Of a DNA stretch of 26,090 nt, positions 15,011-24,282 are shown piece by piece (positions within the stretch are counted from its first letter, which is position 1; every line of letters begins with the position of its first letter). A program made the position numbers and the translations under genes. Location: positions 1-26,090 of the forward strand of contig JBNMOP010000031.1 of the NCBI GenBank assembly GCA_051275005.1, read 5' to 3'. Under the pieces are notes generated by a model that was given only the letters and a program-made list of their open reading frames with translations, did no database searches and was not told the origin of the DNA. The DNA comes from Eutrophobius sp051275005 (GTDB lineage: Bacteria > Pseudomonadota > Gammaproteobacteria > Eutrophobiales > Eutrophobiaceae).

Positions 15011-17830
15011 TCAAGCATAACGTCGCGTCTCCCCTTGCCCGTCAACATTCTCAACACAGCGTAGACATAACTCAGGATGATTAGTATCGCTTCCCACATC
15101 CTCTCGATGATGCCAACATCGAATACACTTTTCATGTTCAGATACAGTCGCTAAGATCCAAACATCTTCTAATTCTGTCTGTAGTGCGTCATCAGGTTTT
15201 TCATCCATATTAAATATCCTGGCAGCAGATGTAATCAGCACAAATTTTAATTCATCATCCAACAATGTTAATGCATTAAATATTTCAATATTACAGTATA
15301 TAGAAACCTCAGCGTCTAATGACGAACCTATTAACCCATCAGATCGTAATCGTTCCAGTACTTTACTTGTTTCGTCTCGTACCGCGATTATATTGACCCA
15401 TGCGCTATTATCAGAATCCCCGAGTTCGGGGATCTGTTGATACCAGTCGTCCAAAAATACTGAATCAGAACGCTTACCGGGTAAGTGTTGCCAGATTTCA
15501 TCAGCAGTAAAACTCAGGATAGGCGAGATCCAACGTACAAAAGATTCTGCAATGTAGTACAAGGCAGTTTGAGACGAACGCCGTGCAATACTGTTTACCT
15601 GTGTTGTATAGATGCGATCTTTAATTATGTCTAGATAAAAATTTCCCAATACCACTACACAAAACTGATGTAGTTTTTGATAAATGGTATGAAATTGAAA
15701 CGTATCATAAGCTTCGATGATCTCTTCCTGCATTTTGATGGCCTGATTAATTACCCAGCGATCTAGATCCAGTAACGCTTCTGGCTTAATAATATCGCGT
15801 GACGGATCAAAGCCATCCAGATTAGACAGTAAATACCGAACTGTATTTCGAATTCGACGATAGGCATCCGCGGTACGTTTCATAATTTCATCTGAAACAC
15901 TCATTTCTCCCCGGTAATCTGTTGCTGCTACCCATAAGCGAAGGACATCTGCACCCATTGTTTTCATGACCGTTTGGGGTGCAACAACATTACCCTGAGA
16001 CTTGGACATCTTCTTGCCCTTGGCATCTACGGTAAAGCCATGAGTCAGGACATTTTTATAAGGTGCAACGTTATTGATACCCACGGAGGTTAGCAGAGAA
16101 GACTGGAACCATCCTCTATGTTGATCAGAACCTTCCAGATATAAATCTGCCGGGAATTGTAGTCGCGGATCAGTATCCAGTACCGAGGCATGGGTTACAC
16201 CTGAATCAAACCAAACATCCAGGATATCTGTCACTTTATCGTAATCGTCCGCATCAGGACCAAGCAATGAATGTGCATCAAGATCATACCAGGCATCTAC
16301 GCCAGCAGACTCTATCAGCTTTGCTGTTTGTTCAATTAATTGCACCGTATCAGGATGCAATTCACCTGTATGTTTGTGCACAAAGACAGCGATAGGGACA
16401 CCCCAGGTGCGTTGACGCGAAATACACCAGTCTGTCCGATCAGAGACCATTTTTTCTATACGTTTTTTTCCCCAGGAGGGAGTCCAATTAACATTGTTAA
16501 TTTCATTCAGGGCATTTTCTCTTAAATTATTCTCGTCCATGCTGAAAAACCACTGTGGTGTTGCCCTGAAGATAATAGGTGTTTTATGTCGCCAGCAATG
16601 AGGATAGCTATGCTCAATACGTTCAGAATTCACCAACTTATTTTTCTGTTTCAAAATCTCTATCACATGGTCATTGGCCTTGAACACGAATTCTCCGGCA
16701 AAAAACTCTGTTGCTTCTACAAAACAACCATTTGCAGCAACGGGATTTTCCACCTGTAATTTATATTGCATTCCAACCACATAATCATCCATACCATGAC
16801 CAGGCGCGGTATGTACCGCGCCAGTTCCTGATTCAGTGGTTACGTGATGTCCAAGCACCACCGGAACGTGACGCTGGTAAAAGGGGTGTTCCAACATCAA
16901 TCCTTCAAGCAATTCTCCTTTGAATGTTTTAATAACTTCTATTTTGTTATAACTAAATCTGGCAATACAGTCGTCCATAAGTTCTGCTGCCAGGATTTGG
17001 AATTCCACTTCGGCATCTTTGTATATTTTAACAAGGTTGTATTGTAAATTTGGATTCAATGCGACTGCCTGATTCGCTGGCAATGTCCATGGTGTAGTAG
17101 TCCAGATGACGATCGAGACAGGGTTGTCTTCAAAACTAATCGTATCAATATCAATCTTGTTGCTAAGATCTGATAGGTCAACAACATTAAACCTGACATC
17201 TATAGCTGGAGATTGTTTGTCCTGATATTCCACCTCTGCTTCGGCAAGTGCGGAGCTGCAATCTGTGCACCAGTGTACTGGTTTAAACCCTTTAACAAGA
17301 TGACCTCCATGGATCATTTTACCCAAGGTCCTAACTATGTTTGCCTCGGTTGAGAAATCCATTGTTGTGTATGGCTTTTGCCAATCACCAAACACACCCA
17401 GTCGGATAAAATCCGTACGCTGACTATCGATTTGTTTGAGCGCATAGTTGCGACAATTTTCACGGAAACTACGAGCGTCGACCTTTTGTCCCGCCTTGCC
17501 AATTTTTTTCTCTACCTGTAATTCAATAGGTAAGCCATGACAGTCCCAACCAGGAACAAAAGGTGCATCCAATCCACTTAAACCTTTTGCCTTGACGATT
17601 ATATCTTTCAGAATCTTATTGACTGCATGTCCAATATGGATCTCACCATTCGCATAGGGCGGCCCATCATGAAGTATATATAAAGGCTGACCAGCCTTTG
17701 CTTCTCTGATAGCCTGATACAAACCCATCACCTCCCAACGCTGCAACATCTCCGGTTCGCGTCGAGTAAGATTCCCCTTCATAGGAAAGTCTGTCTTGGG
17801 CAAGTTTAATGTGTCTTTATAATTACTCAT
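15011..17830 (-). CDS. ileS: Isoleucyl-tRNA synthetase
   Basis: Class I aminoacyl-tRNA synthetase that charges tRNA-Ile, with an editing domain that clears mischarged valine. The 939-residue length matches the bacterial family. It has the P-P-Y-A-N-G-E-I-H-I-G-H motif (57-68), a KMSKS loop (K-K-M-S-K-S-Q-G-N, about residue 605), the editing-domain T-T-T-P-W-T-L-P-A-N-Q motif and the D-x-D-C-H-G-L-P region. A C-terminal zinc-binding module has two Cys pairs (C-I-R-C-W-H and C-L-R-C-V). The start MSNYKDTLNLPKTDFPMKGNL is canonical, behind a GGAAATGGA stretch. It lies 321 bases after ribF. The C-terminal zinc module marks it as the usual bacterial (mupirocin-sensitive) type. Confidence 0.98.
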   Translation of the reverse strand: MSNYKDTLNLPKTDFPMKGNLTRREPEMLQRWEVMGLYQAIREAKAGQPLYILHDGPPYANGEIHIGHAVNKILKDIIVKAKGLSGLDAPFVPGWDCHGLPIELQVEKKIGKAGQKVDARSFRENCRNYALKQIDSQRTDFIRLGVFGDWQKPYTTMDFSTEANIVRTLGKMIHGGHLVKGFKPVHWCTDCSSALAEAEVEYQDKQSPAIDVRFNVVDLSDLSNKIDIDTISFEDNPVSIVIWTTTPWTLPANQAVALNPNLQYNLVKIYKDAEVEFQILAAELMDDCIARFSYNKIEVIKTFKGELLEGLMLEHPFYQRHVPVVLGHHVTTESGTGAVHTAPGHGMDDYVVGMQYKLQVENPVAANGCFVEATEFFAGEFVFKANDHVIEILKQKNKLVNSERIEHSYPHCWRHKTPIIFRATPQWFFSMDENNLRENALNEINNVNWTPSWGKKRIEKMVSDRTDWCISRQRTWGVPIAVFVHKHTGELHPDTVQLIEQTAKLIESAGVDAWYDLDAHSLLGPDADDYDKVTDILDVWFDSGVTHASVLDTDPRLQFPADLYLEGSDQHRGWFQSSLLTSVGINNVAPYKNVLTHGFTVDAKGKKMSKSQGNVVAPQTVMKTMGADVLRLWVAATDYRGEMSVSDEIMKRTADAYRRIRNTVRYLLSNLDGFDPSRDIIKPEALLDLDRWVINQAIKMQEEIIEAYDTFQFHTIYQKLHQFCVVVLGNFYLDIIKDRIYTTQVNSIARRSSQTALYYIAESFVRWISPILSFTADEIWQHLPGKRSDSVFLDDWYQQIPELGDSDNSAWVNIIAVRDETSKVLERLRSDGLIGSSLDAEVSIYCNIEIFNALTLLDDELKFVLITSAARIFNMDEKPDDALQTELEDVWILATVSEHEKCIRCWHHREDVGSDTNHPELCLRCVENVDGQGETRRYA

Positions 17831-18151
17831 TCCATTTCCATTATATATTTCTTCAATGTCGTATTTTTTATTATTTCTATGTTACATCGTAATATTTTTA
17901 AGGTTTCGACTCGTTACCCGCACATATTACTCATTTGCATCATACAGGCACCAAAGAGTACAGGTGCTTTAGGTTACTTGTCCGTTTTAATAAACTCTCT
18001 TCCTTACATCAAATTAAATCAAAAAATCTTATCTTAAGTATCATCACTGTCATACTGTAATTTAGAATCCACTGATGGTATTTAAACTGAATACCAGTAT
18101 GACCACAGCAAGAATATTATTGCGTAATCAGAAATTTCTAAAATTTATTAC
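17831..18151. other. Intergenic region between ribF and ileS
   Basis: This 321-base gap is long for genes that are often an operon. I see no gene. A perfect 7-bp inverted repeat, TGGTATT/AATACCA (18076-18096), lies about 55 bases past the ribF stop without a T-run. The AT-rich DNA before ileS has no clear -35/-10 pair. ileS may be transcribed from a promoter in this gap, which I cannot place. No T-box-like structure is apparent. Confidence 0.5.
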
Positions 18152-19081
18152 TTACACTTTCGACAAGAACACCTTTGCCTTTTTTACATCTTTTTTCATC
18201 TGCTCACAAAGGGCCTCAACTGAATGAAATTTTAATTCATCTCTGAGTTTTTTTACGAACTCCACACGTATCCGCCTACCATATATCTCCTGCTCAAAGT
18301 TAAATATAAATGTCTCAAGCAGCAATCTATCACCATCAAAAACCGGCCGGGTTCCAATATTTGCTACACCTTCATGTATTTTGCCATTCAATCCATGTAT
18401 GCGTACGACATATACCCCCGACAATGGGCAATTGAGGCGGTGGCAAGCCAGATTTGCCGTGGGAAATCCCAATTTTTTCCCTCGTTTATCACCGTGGATT
18501 ACCTTGCCATCCATGTGGTAGGTCCTACCCAGGTAGTGCTGTGCCCGTTCAAATTCTCCGATCGCCAGAAACCCTCGCACCAGGCTACTGCTTACACGCA
18601 CATTATTATAGTGGTATGTCTCGGCGGGGATAAGATCAAATCCATACGTAGGACCTAATTCTCTTAATAACGCAACATTACCTTCCCTGTTTGCTCCAAA
18701 CCTAAAATCATCACCAACGATCAATCTTTTCACTTGTAAACCATTTGCCAAGATGTCTTTAACGAAAGATTGCGCTGATAATGAAGCTAGTGAATGATTA
18801 AAGCGCAAACAAACCACCTTATCTACTGACATAGCAGTCAATAGTTCAATTTTTTCCCGAAACTCTGTCAGTCTGGCAGGTGCTGTTGTTGCAGAAAAAA
18901 ACTCCATTGGCAAGGGTTCGAAGGTAACGACTACAGATGGCAGGCTCATTTCCTTTGCATTACGGATCAGCTGTTTTATGACTGACCGATGCCCAAGATG
19001 TACGCCATCAAAATTACCTATGGTCGCGACACAATCCTGCTTTTTTAATGACGGGCTGTTTATGCTTCGGATTAGTTCCAT
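18152..19081 (-). CDS. ribF: Bifunctional riboflavin kinase / FAD synthetase
   Basis: Converts riboflavin to FMN and FMN to FAD. The 309-residue length is standard. The N-terminal nucleotidyltransferase domain has the motif A-T-I-G-N-F-D-G-V-H-L-G-H (19-31, with H28-L-G-H31) and later the I-V-G-D-D-F-R-F-G region; a double-serine V-S-S-S-L-V-R motif follows. The C-terminal kinase domain starts near residue 185 and holds G-D-K-R-G-K-K-L-G-F-P-T-A-N-L and G-V-A-N-I-G-T-R-P. The ribosome binding site is poor. It starts 25 bases after the murJ stop, so the two are probably one transcript, in the same order as P. aeruginosa. Confidence 0.97.
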   Translation of the reverse strand: MELIRSINSPSLKKQDCVATIGNFDGVHLGHRSVIKQLIRNAKEMSLPSVVVTFEPLPMEFFSATTAPARLTEFREKIELLTAMSVDKVVCLRFNHSLASLSAQSFVKDILANGLQVKRLIVGDDFRFGANREGNVALLRELGPTYGFDLIPAETYHYNNVRVSSSLVRGFLAIGEFERAQHYLGRTYHMDGKVIHGDKRGKKLGFPTANLACHRLNCPLSGVYVVRIHGLNGKIHEGVANIGTRPVFDGDRLLLETFIFNFEQEIYGRRIRVEFVKKLRDELKFHSVEALCEQMKKDVKKAKVFLSKV

Positions 19082-19106
19082 ATAATTATAAAGAATTATC
19101 TATTAT

Positions 19107-20648
19107 CTATGATGGCGATGTTATATGGCGTAGACGTACACCAGATAACCATAAGGTTAAAAAATAAACCATTGCCCCTGCAGAAATTGAGGTCACAAGC
19201 AATAAAATGCGGTGAGAAGCGCCCCATTCAAACCACAAGCCAATTTCAGGTACGGCATAAATTAATACTGTCGACATAGCTATAATTGCAATGATTGATT
19301 TCATCAGAATATTCATTACCGGTATTAATGACAGCGTTAAGTCAGTTTTGCGTAGCCAGATAAACAGCAAGCCTGCGTTGATATAAGCAGAAATCGATGT
19401 CGCCAGGGCTAAGCCGGCATGACCTAGATATTTCACGAGCAACAAGTTTAAAACGATATTTGAAACCATAGCAACCACTGCAATTTTTACTGGTGTGCGG
19501 GTATCCTGTCTTGAAAAAAAAGCTGACGATAATACCTTAATTAGAATAAATCCGGGCAGTCCTACTGAATAGGCAATGAGACTCTTACTAGACATAAGCA
19601 CGTCATTAGTGGTGAATTCCGCATACTGAAAAAGTGTGGTCAGTATCGGTGCAGAAAGTAATGCCAAGCCAAAGGCCGCCGGAAGAGAGATCAAAAACAC
19701 CAGTCCCAAAGCCCATGTCAGTATTTTACCGTAAGCATTGGAATCTCCTTTGGCATGTTCTGCTGAGAGATTCGGTAAGATAACAGTTGCCAGCGCTACC
19801 CCGAATACACCCAAGGGTAATTCCACCATTCGATCAGAGTAATATAACCAGGAGATACTGCCTGTCTGTAAAAAAGACGCGATAAGGGTATCTACCAACA
19901 GATTAATTTGTGTAATGGATGCTGCAAACAAGGTTGGCACCATAAGCTTCAATATTCGAGACACCCCTTCCTTGTCCCGATTAAATCGTGGAAATGGTAA
20001 TAAGCCTAACTTTATTAAAAAGGGGATCTGGAACCCAAGTTGAATAATGCCAGCTATCAATACACCCCATGCCAGGGCGACGACCTGTTTATCTTCAGGA
20101 AAGTGTGGGGCTAACCATATCGCACAGGCGATGAGAGAAAGATTTAAAAATACCGGTGTAAAGGCTGGCACACTGAAATGTCGATAGGTATTAAGAATGC
20201 CCCCGGCAAACGCCGTCAATGAGATAAATAAAATATAGGGAAAGGTTATGCGCAACATGTCAGAAGCAAGCTCGAATTTATTCCCTGCATCGATAAACCC
20301 AGGGGCAAATATACTGATCAGGACAGGCGCTGCAATGACACCCACAATGCTAATAAAAAAGAGTATTAACCCTAACGTGGCACTAGTATGGTCAATTAAG
20401 GCTTGGACTTCCTCTTTCGTCTTTTTTTCTCGGTATTCCGACAATACCGGGACAAAGGCCTGGGAAAATCCCCCTTCAGCAAACAATCGCCTGAGAAAAT
20501 TTGGTATTTTAAAAGCCACGATAAAGACATCAAAACCCAGTCCGGCACCAAAAATACGGGCCAGCACAACATCTCGCACCATACCAAATACCCGCGAAAT
20601 CATTGTCATTCCGCCAACGAGCCTTGTTGATTTGAACATACTTGCCAT
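19107..20648 (-). CDS. murJ: Lipid II flippase MurJ (MviN)
   Basis: Polytopic inner-membrane protein of the MOP superfamily that moves the peptidoglycan precursor lipid II to the outer face of the membrane. 513 residues with about 14 hydrophobic segments. The N-terminus is typical: K-S-T-R-L-V-G-G-M-T-M-I-S-R-V-F-G-M-V-R-D. Then come A-R-I-F-G-A-G and R-R-L-F-A-E-G-G-F-S-Q-A-F-V-P-V. M1 is used; the Met at residue 4 is an alternative because neither has a strong ribosome binding site. It heads the leftward operon and is divergent from rpsT across 173 bases. Confidence 0.97.
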   Translation of the reverse strand: MASMFKSTRLVGGMTMISRVFGMVRDVVLARIFGAGLGFDVFIVAFKIPNFLRRLFAEGGFSQAFVPVLSEYREKKTKEEVQALIDHTSATLGLILFFISIVGVIAAPVLISIFAPGFIDAGNKFELASDMLRITFPYILFISLTAFAGGILNTYRHFSVPAFTPVFLNLSLIACAIWLAPHFPEDKQVVALAWGVLIAGIIQLGFQIPFLIKLGLLPFPRFNRDKEGVSRILKLMVPTLFAASITQINLLVDTLIASFLQTGSISWLYYSDRMVELPLGVFGVALATVILPNLSAEHAKGDSNAYGKILTWALGLVFLISLPAAFGLALLSAPILTTLFQYAEFTTNDVLMSSKSLIAYSVGLPGFILIKVLSSAFFSRQDTRTPVKIAVVAMVSNIVLNLLLVKYLGHAGLALATSISAYINAGLLFIWLRKTDLTLSLIPVMNILMKSIIAIIAMSTVLIYAVPEIGLWFEWGASHRILLLVTSISAGAMVYFLTLWLSGVRLRHITSPS

Positions 20649-20755
20649 TTAGTTATAAAACTTTCATTCCAGCTTCACATTATAAGATATGCTTATCTGC
20701 TTGTTTATTTGAGGATTATTCTATGGTTGTAGAATATCATATACAAACGCAAGCA

Positions 20756-20784
20756 TTGACAAATTGATGGTAAATCCGCATAGT
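20756..20784 (+). promoter_or_regulatory. Sigma-70 promoter of rpsT
   Basis: TTGACA (20756-20761) and CATAGT (20779-20784) are separated by 17 bases, giving a consensus -35 and an acceptable -10. Transcription would start near 20791, leaving a leader of about 30 bases before the start codon. Confidence 0.7.
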
Positions 20785-20821
20785 AACGCGCCTTTAATCA
20801 ATCATTTTCAGGAGTATTTCC

Positions 20822-21085
20822 TTGGCCAATATAGCATCTGCCAAAAAACGTGCCCGCCAGGCAGTCACACGACGCCTGCGTAATGCCAGCCAGCGATCAT
20901 TTTTACGCAGCCAACTAAAAAAGGTTGTTGTTGCTCTTGAGAATGGTGACAAAGCTATCGCACAGACTGCTTACAATAACGCAATCCCAGTAATCGACAA
21001 TATGGCGAACAAGGGTTTAATTCATAAAAATAAAGCTGCACGTCATAAAAGCAGGCTAAATAAGCAAGTTCACGCCCTGGGTTAA
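20822..21085 (+). CDS. rpsT: 30S ribosomal protein S20, UUG start
   Basis: Primary 16S rRNA-binding protein of the small subunit. 87 residues, normal length and highly basic, beginning A-N-I-A-S-A-K-K-R-A-R-Q after the initiator. The start is TTG at 20822: no in-frame ATG or GTG lies nearby, the protein N-terminus fits the family exactly, and AGGAG sits about 8 bases upstream. E. coli rpsT also starts with UUG, and there the weak start takes part in feedback control of S20 synthesis, so similar control is plausible here. It is a single gene, divergent from murJ and convergent with proB. Confidence 0.97.
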   Translation: MANIASAKKRARQAVTRRLRNASQRSFLRSQLKKVVVALENGDKAIAQTAYNNAIPVIDNMANKGLIHKNKAARHKSRLNKQVHALG

Positions 21086-21134
21086 TATCTGCTTCTGTAT
21101 TTTAGTTGACCAGAAGAAACAATCATCCAGTCAA

Positions 21135-21253
21135 CGTTAAATTTATTATTTAGACAGAATTAACAAGATTTACATGATTTTGTTCTAGACAACTCGTAAA
21201 AACGAGCAAATATTTACTCATTAAATTTATTGTTTCGCAGAGTTAACTAGATT
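21135..21253. repeat. Degenerate ~36-base direct repeat between rpsT and proB
   Basis: 21135-21170 and 21219-21253 align with about 30 of 35 matches and one gap, sharing TTAAATTTATT and CAGA/GTTAACA/TAGATT. The period is 84 bases. A small hairpin (CTCGT/ACGAG, 21193-21206) lies between them. The two genes converge here. Neither copy looks like a clear terminator. Confidence 0.45.
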
Positions 21254-21281
21254 ATTTATGGCCTAGTCCCAAAGTCCCTAA

Positions 21282-22400
21282 TTACACCAAAATTAAATTA
21301 TCCCGATGGATGAGTTCTTCTTCATCCACATACCCCAAGAGTAATTCTATCTTGGAACTTGGCTGGCCCATTATCTTAACGGATTCTTCCGCATTGTAAT
21401 TAATGAGTCCACGTGCCACCTCGTGTCCGTTCGTATCAACACAGCACACGATTTCACCTCGGTTAAATTGGCCTTGTACACTTTTTACTCCCACAGCAAG
21501 CAGACTCTTACCGCCTTCCTGTAATACCCTTACTGCACCATCATCCAGGGTAAGTTCCCCAGACACTCTGGATTGACCTGCCAACCATTGTTTACGAGCC
21601 GTGATATGACCCATATCTGCTTCTAACAAGGTACCCAACTCTTCACCATTTGATAATCGAATGACGATATCTTTTTCATGACCCGATGCAATAATCGTTG
21701 CTGAACCGGATTTAGCAGCGGTTTCTGCAGCGCGTAATTTGGTCAACATACCGCCACGTCCTAAGCTACCCGTTTCTCCTGCATATTGTTCCAGACCCCG
21801 ATCACCTGCGCGAGACACACTGATCAGTTTGGCATCCGAACCTTTTCGAGGATCCTGATCAAATAAACCAGCCTGGTCGGTTAATATGACCAAGACATCT
21901 GCCTCTATCAAGTTGGCCACCAGACCCGCCAGGGTATCGTTATCACCAAAGCGGATCTCATCTGTTGCCACAGAATCATTTTCATTAACGATAGGTATAA
22001 CACCCATATTAATGAGCGTCTTCAATGTGGATCGGGCATTCAGATAACGACTTCGATTAGAAATGTCATCATGGGTCAATAATATCTGGGCGGTATGCGC
22101 TCCATATTGCTGAAAACAATATTCATAGGCCTGGATCAAACCCATTTGTCCTACCGCTGCCACTGCCTGTAATTCATGTAAAGTACTGGGTCGTTTTTTC
22201 AAACCAAGTCGAGTAATGCCCTCTGCTACGGCACCTGAGGAAACTAATACGATTTCATGACCATCTTTCCGTAATGCCATGATCTGGGATACCCAGATAT
22301 CCAGGGTTTCAGTTTTTAATCCCAATCCATTATTTGTCAACAGCGAACTACCGAGTTTGATGACCCAACGGCGCGCCTGAGTGAGCTTAAGTCTACTCAT
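21282..22400 (-). CDS. proB: Glutamate 5-kinase
   Basis: First step of proline synthesis: phosphorylates glutamate to glutamyl 5-phosphate, usually under feedback inhibition by proline. 372 residues. The N-terminal amino-acid-kinase domain shows W-V-I-K-L-G-S-S-L-L (12-21), V-S-S-G-A-V-A-E-G, N-E-N-D-S-V, R-F-G-D-N-D-T-L and T-D-Q-A-G-L-F-D-Q-D-P-R. The C-terminal PUA domain (from about residue 280) contains G-E-L-T-L-D-D-G-A-V and G-V-K-S-V-Q-G-Q-F-N-R-G-E. Its ATG overlaps the obgE stop by four bases (ATGA), so translation is coupled. The next proline enzyme, ProA, is not in the window. Confidence 0.97.
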   Translation of the reverse strand: MSRLKLTQARRWVIKLGSSLLTNNGLGLKTETLDIWVSQIMALRKDGHEIVLVSSGAVAEGITRLGLKKRPSTLHELQAVAAVGQMGLIQAYEYCFQQYGAHTAQILLTHDDISNRSRYLNARSTLKTLINMGVIPIVNENDSVATDEIRFGDNDTLAGLVANLIEADVLVILTDQAGLFDQDPRKGSDAKLISVSRAGDRGLEQYAGETGSLGRGGMLTKLRAAETAAKSGSATIIASGHEKDIVIRLSNGEELGTLLEADMGHITARKQWLAGQSRVSGELTLDDGAVRVLQEGGKSLLAVGVKSVQGQFNRGEIVCCVDTNGHEVARGLINYNAEESVKIMGQPSSKIELLLGYVDEEELIHRDNLILV

Positions 22401-23443
22401 TCATCTAAAGTCTGTTTCTTGTCTAAATTTTTGGGGTGCATCAATAACCATTTTTCTATGGCGTATAACAATTCCTTACATCCTTTTCCTGATACTGCAG
22501 AGATACTGTAGCAAGGAATCTTGCACTGTATTTTATCAATAATGCCCGCAGCCGTAACATCAACTTGCTCATCAGTCAGGGCGTCTATTTTATTCAATAC
22601 TAACCATCGATCCATCTCGCGGAGATTTTCACTATAGGATTTTAATTCATTTTCTATGGTACGAATCTGCACTAGCAGTTCGTCAATATCGTTACAACTC
22701 GCAATATCGATAATGTGTAAAAGCAGTCGAGTACGGGACAGGTGTTTTAAAAATTGAATGCCCAATCCTACGCCTTCCGATGCACCTTCAATCAAGCCTG
22801 GGATATCGGCTATGACAAACGGTGCTTCACCCCCTGGATTGGCCACCCCTAAATGTGGATAGAGTGTAGTGAATGGATAATTTGCCACCTTGGACTTGGC
22901 CGCTGTCACCTGGCGTATTAAGGTAGATTTACCGGCATTGGGAAGACCTAGCAACCCCACGTCTGCCAGGAGCTGCATTTCCAGGCGTAACTCACGTTGT
23001 TCTCCGGCTTCCCCCAGGGTGAATTTTCTCGGAGAACGATTGGTACTGCTCTTGAAATGGACATTACCTACGCCATGGATACCGCCCCTGGCCACCAGCA
23101 ATCTTTCTTGTTCCTTTACCAGATCGCCGATTAATTCATCCGTCTCGTTGTCATAGACCAATGTCCCTAATGGGACGCGGATAATGAGATCCTCTGCACT
23201 TTTACCATAGCATTCCTTACCCATGCCCCCTACCCCGTTTTTTGCGCGATATATCTTGGCATGCCTGAAATCCACCAGGGTATTTAAACCCTCATCTACC
23301 TGCAGATAAACGCTACCACCATCACCGCCATCACCGCCGTCAGGTCCCCCTCTAGGAATAAATTTCTCCCGGCGAAAGCTGGCGCAGCCATTTCCGCCGT
23401 TACCGGCAATAACTTTTATGGTTGCTTCATCTACAAATTTCAT
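22397..23443 (-). CDS. obgE: Essential GTPase Obg (CgtA)
   Basis: Ribosome-associated GTPase involved in 50S assembly and stress signalling. 348 residues. The N-terminal glycine-rich Obg fold (1 to about 158) begins M-K-F-V-D-E-A-T-I and includes F-I-P-R-G-G-P-D-G-G-D-G-G-D-G-G. The GTPase domain has G1 G-L-P-N-A-G-K-S-T (about 166), the T-T-L-Y-P-H-L-G-V switch, D-I-P-G-L-I-E-G-A, N-K-I-D and S-A-V-S-G-K-G. The C-terminal tail is short. It overlaps proB by four bases. Clustering with rpmA and rplU upstream is the conserved rplU-rpmA-obg arrangement, though here a 561-base gap full of palindromes and a terminator separates rpmA from obgE. Confidence 0.97.
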   Translation of the reverse strand: MKFVDEATIKVIAGNGGNGCASFRREKFIPRGGPDGGDGGDGGSVYLQVDEGLNTLVDFRHAKIYRAKNGVGGMGKECYGKSAEDLIIRVPLGTLVYDNETDELIGDLVKEQERLLVARGGIHGVGNVHFKSSTNRSPRKFTLGEAGEQRELRLEMQLLADVGLLGLPNAGKSTLIRQVTAAKSKVANYPFTTLYPHLGVANPGGEAPFVIADIPGLIEGASEGVGLGIQFLKHLSRTRLLLHIIDIASCNDIDELLVQIRTIENELKSYSENLREMDRWLVLNKIDALTDEQVDVTAAGIIDKIQCKIPCYSISAVSGKGCKELLYAIEKWLLMHPKNLDKKQTLDE

Positions 23444-23574
23444 TTTTTTAGTTTCTCGTCACTCACTGCTTGTCTTTCGTTTAGCGTCATAGTGGCCTAA
23501 CCTTGCATCCAGCAACAAAAGACCCACTGCATAACACTTACTTTACTCTACAATATTTCAGATTCAGGCTACAG

Positions 23575-23860
23575 TTATCCTGAAACCACATCAGGTATGC
23601 TATTCCCCACGTAGTATGGGGACGTCTAAAACCTATTTTCCGTCATTCCCGCACAACTGCCCTGGATGACGGAAGTACTGTAAATGCAGGGGTATTTCCC
23701 TGTAAATGCCAGTATCCAGCATCAATAAGCATGCCCTTCAGGCATTCTTTTATTCGACTAGATTCCGGGTTCTGCTTCGCAGCCCCGGAATGACGGTTTA
23801 GTTTGCTTCGTCGTTCCCGCGCTTGTGCCCTTGGGTAAAGGCGGGAATCCAGGAAACAAT
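23575..23860. repeat. Cluster of palindromic REP-like repeats between obgE and rpmA
   Basis: The 561-base gap 23444-24004 contains no gene. At least five inverted repeats lie in a row: TCCCCA/TGGGGA (23604-23622); TTCCGTCAT/ATGACGGAA (23638-23674); CAGGG/CCCTG (23687-23702, with CTGTAAATGC duplicated at 23678 and 23700); ATTCCGGG/CCCGGAAT (23762-23791, enclosing CTGC/GCAG); and TTCCCGC/GCGGGAA (23814-23847). The words CGTCATTCCCGC, CCGGAATGACGG and GCGGGAATCCAGG are typical of dispersed extragenic palindromes in many proteobacteria. The outer parts of the gap hold AT-rich DNA that should include a promoter for obgE. Confidence 0.75.
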
Positions 23861-23948
23861 CGTTCTCCCAGAAAGATATATATCAAGATTACTTGGTATC
23901 CATTAATTGAAATCTAATACAATATATTCAAAACTCTACTATTTCCTT

Positions 23949-23977
23949 AAAAAAAAACCCCGCTCAGTGGCGGGGTT
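23949..23977 (-). terminator. Rho-independent terminator of rplU-rpmA
   Basis: On the minus strand, AACCCCGC and its complement GCGGGGTT (arms 23956-23963 and 23970-23977) form an 8-bp GC-rich stem with a 6-base loop, followed by nine T residues (complement of 23949-23957). It lies 27 bases past the rpmA stop. It would separate rplU-rpmA from obgE-proB. The plus strand has a weaker T-rich stretch and could also stop rightward reading. Confidence 0.9.
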
Positions 23978-24004
23978 CTTTTAAAATCTTTTCGATGTAT
24001 TAAA

Positions 24005-24262
24005 TTAACTCACCACCACGCTAACAAATGTCCTTTGTTTTGGTCCTTTTTTCTCAAACAACACCTGACCTGCTGCCTTGGCGAACAATGTGTAGTCACG
24101 TCCGGCACCGACATTCACACCTGGGTGCATTTTTGTGCCCCGTTGTCTTACGAGGATATTCCCTGCCTTGACGACCTCTCCTCCGAATTTCTTGACGCCT
24201 AACCGTTTTGATTCAGAATCCCGACCATTTCGTGTACTACCGCCTGCTTTTTTATGTGCCAT
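24005..24262 (-). CDS. rpmA: 50S ribosomal protein L27
   Basis: Large-subunit protein whose N-terminal tail reaches the peptidyl-transferase centre. 85 residues, normal length, with start M-A-H-K-K-A-G-G-S-T-R-N-G-R-D-S. The glycine-rich basic N-terminus begins directly after the initiator, without the cleaved extension found in Firmicutes. It follows rplU after 20 bases in the conserved rplU-rpmA pair, with a strong terminator just downstream. Confidence 0.98.
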   Translation of the reverse strand: MAHKKAGGSTRNGRDSESKRLGVKKFGGEVVKAGNILVRQRGTKMHPGVNVGAGRDYTLFAKAAGQVLFEKKGPKQRTFVSVVVS

Positions 24263-24282
24263 TTCTCTGTGTCCTTTGTCTT

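Noticed and set aside
17831..18151. T-box or other riboswitch before ileS
   Set aside because: No T-box core or specifier-like structure seen, and T-boxes are not expected in Gammaproteobacteria.
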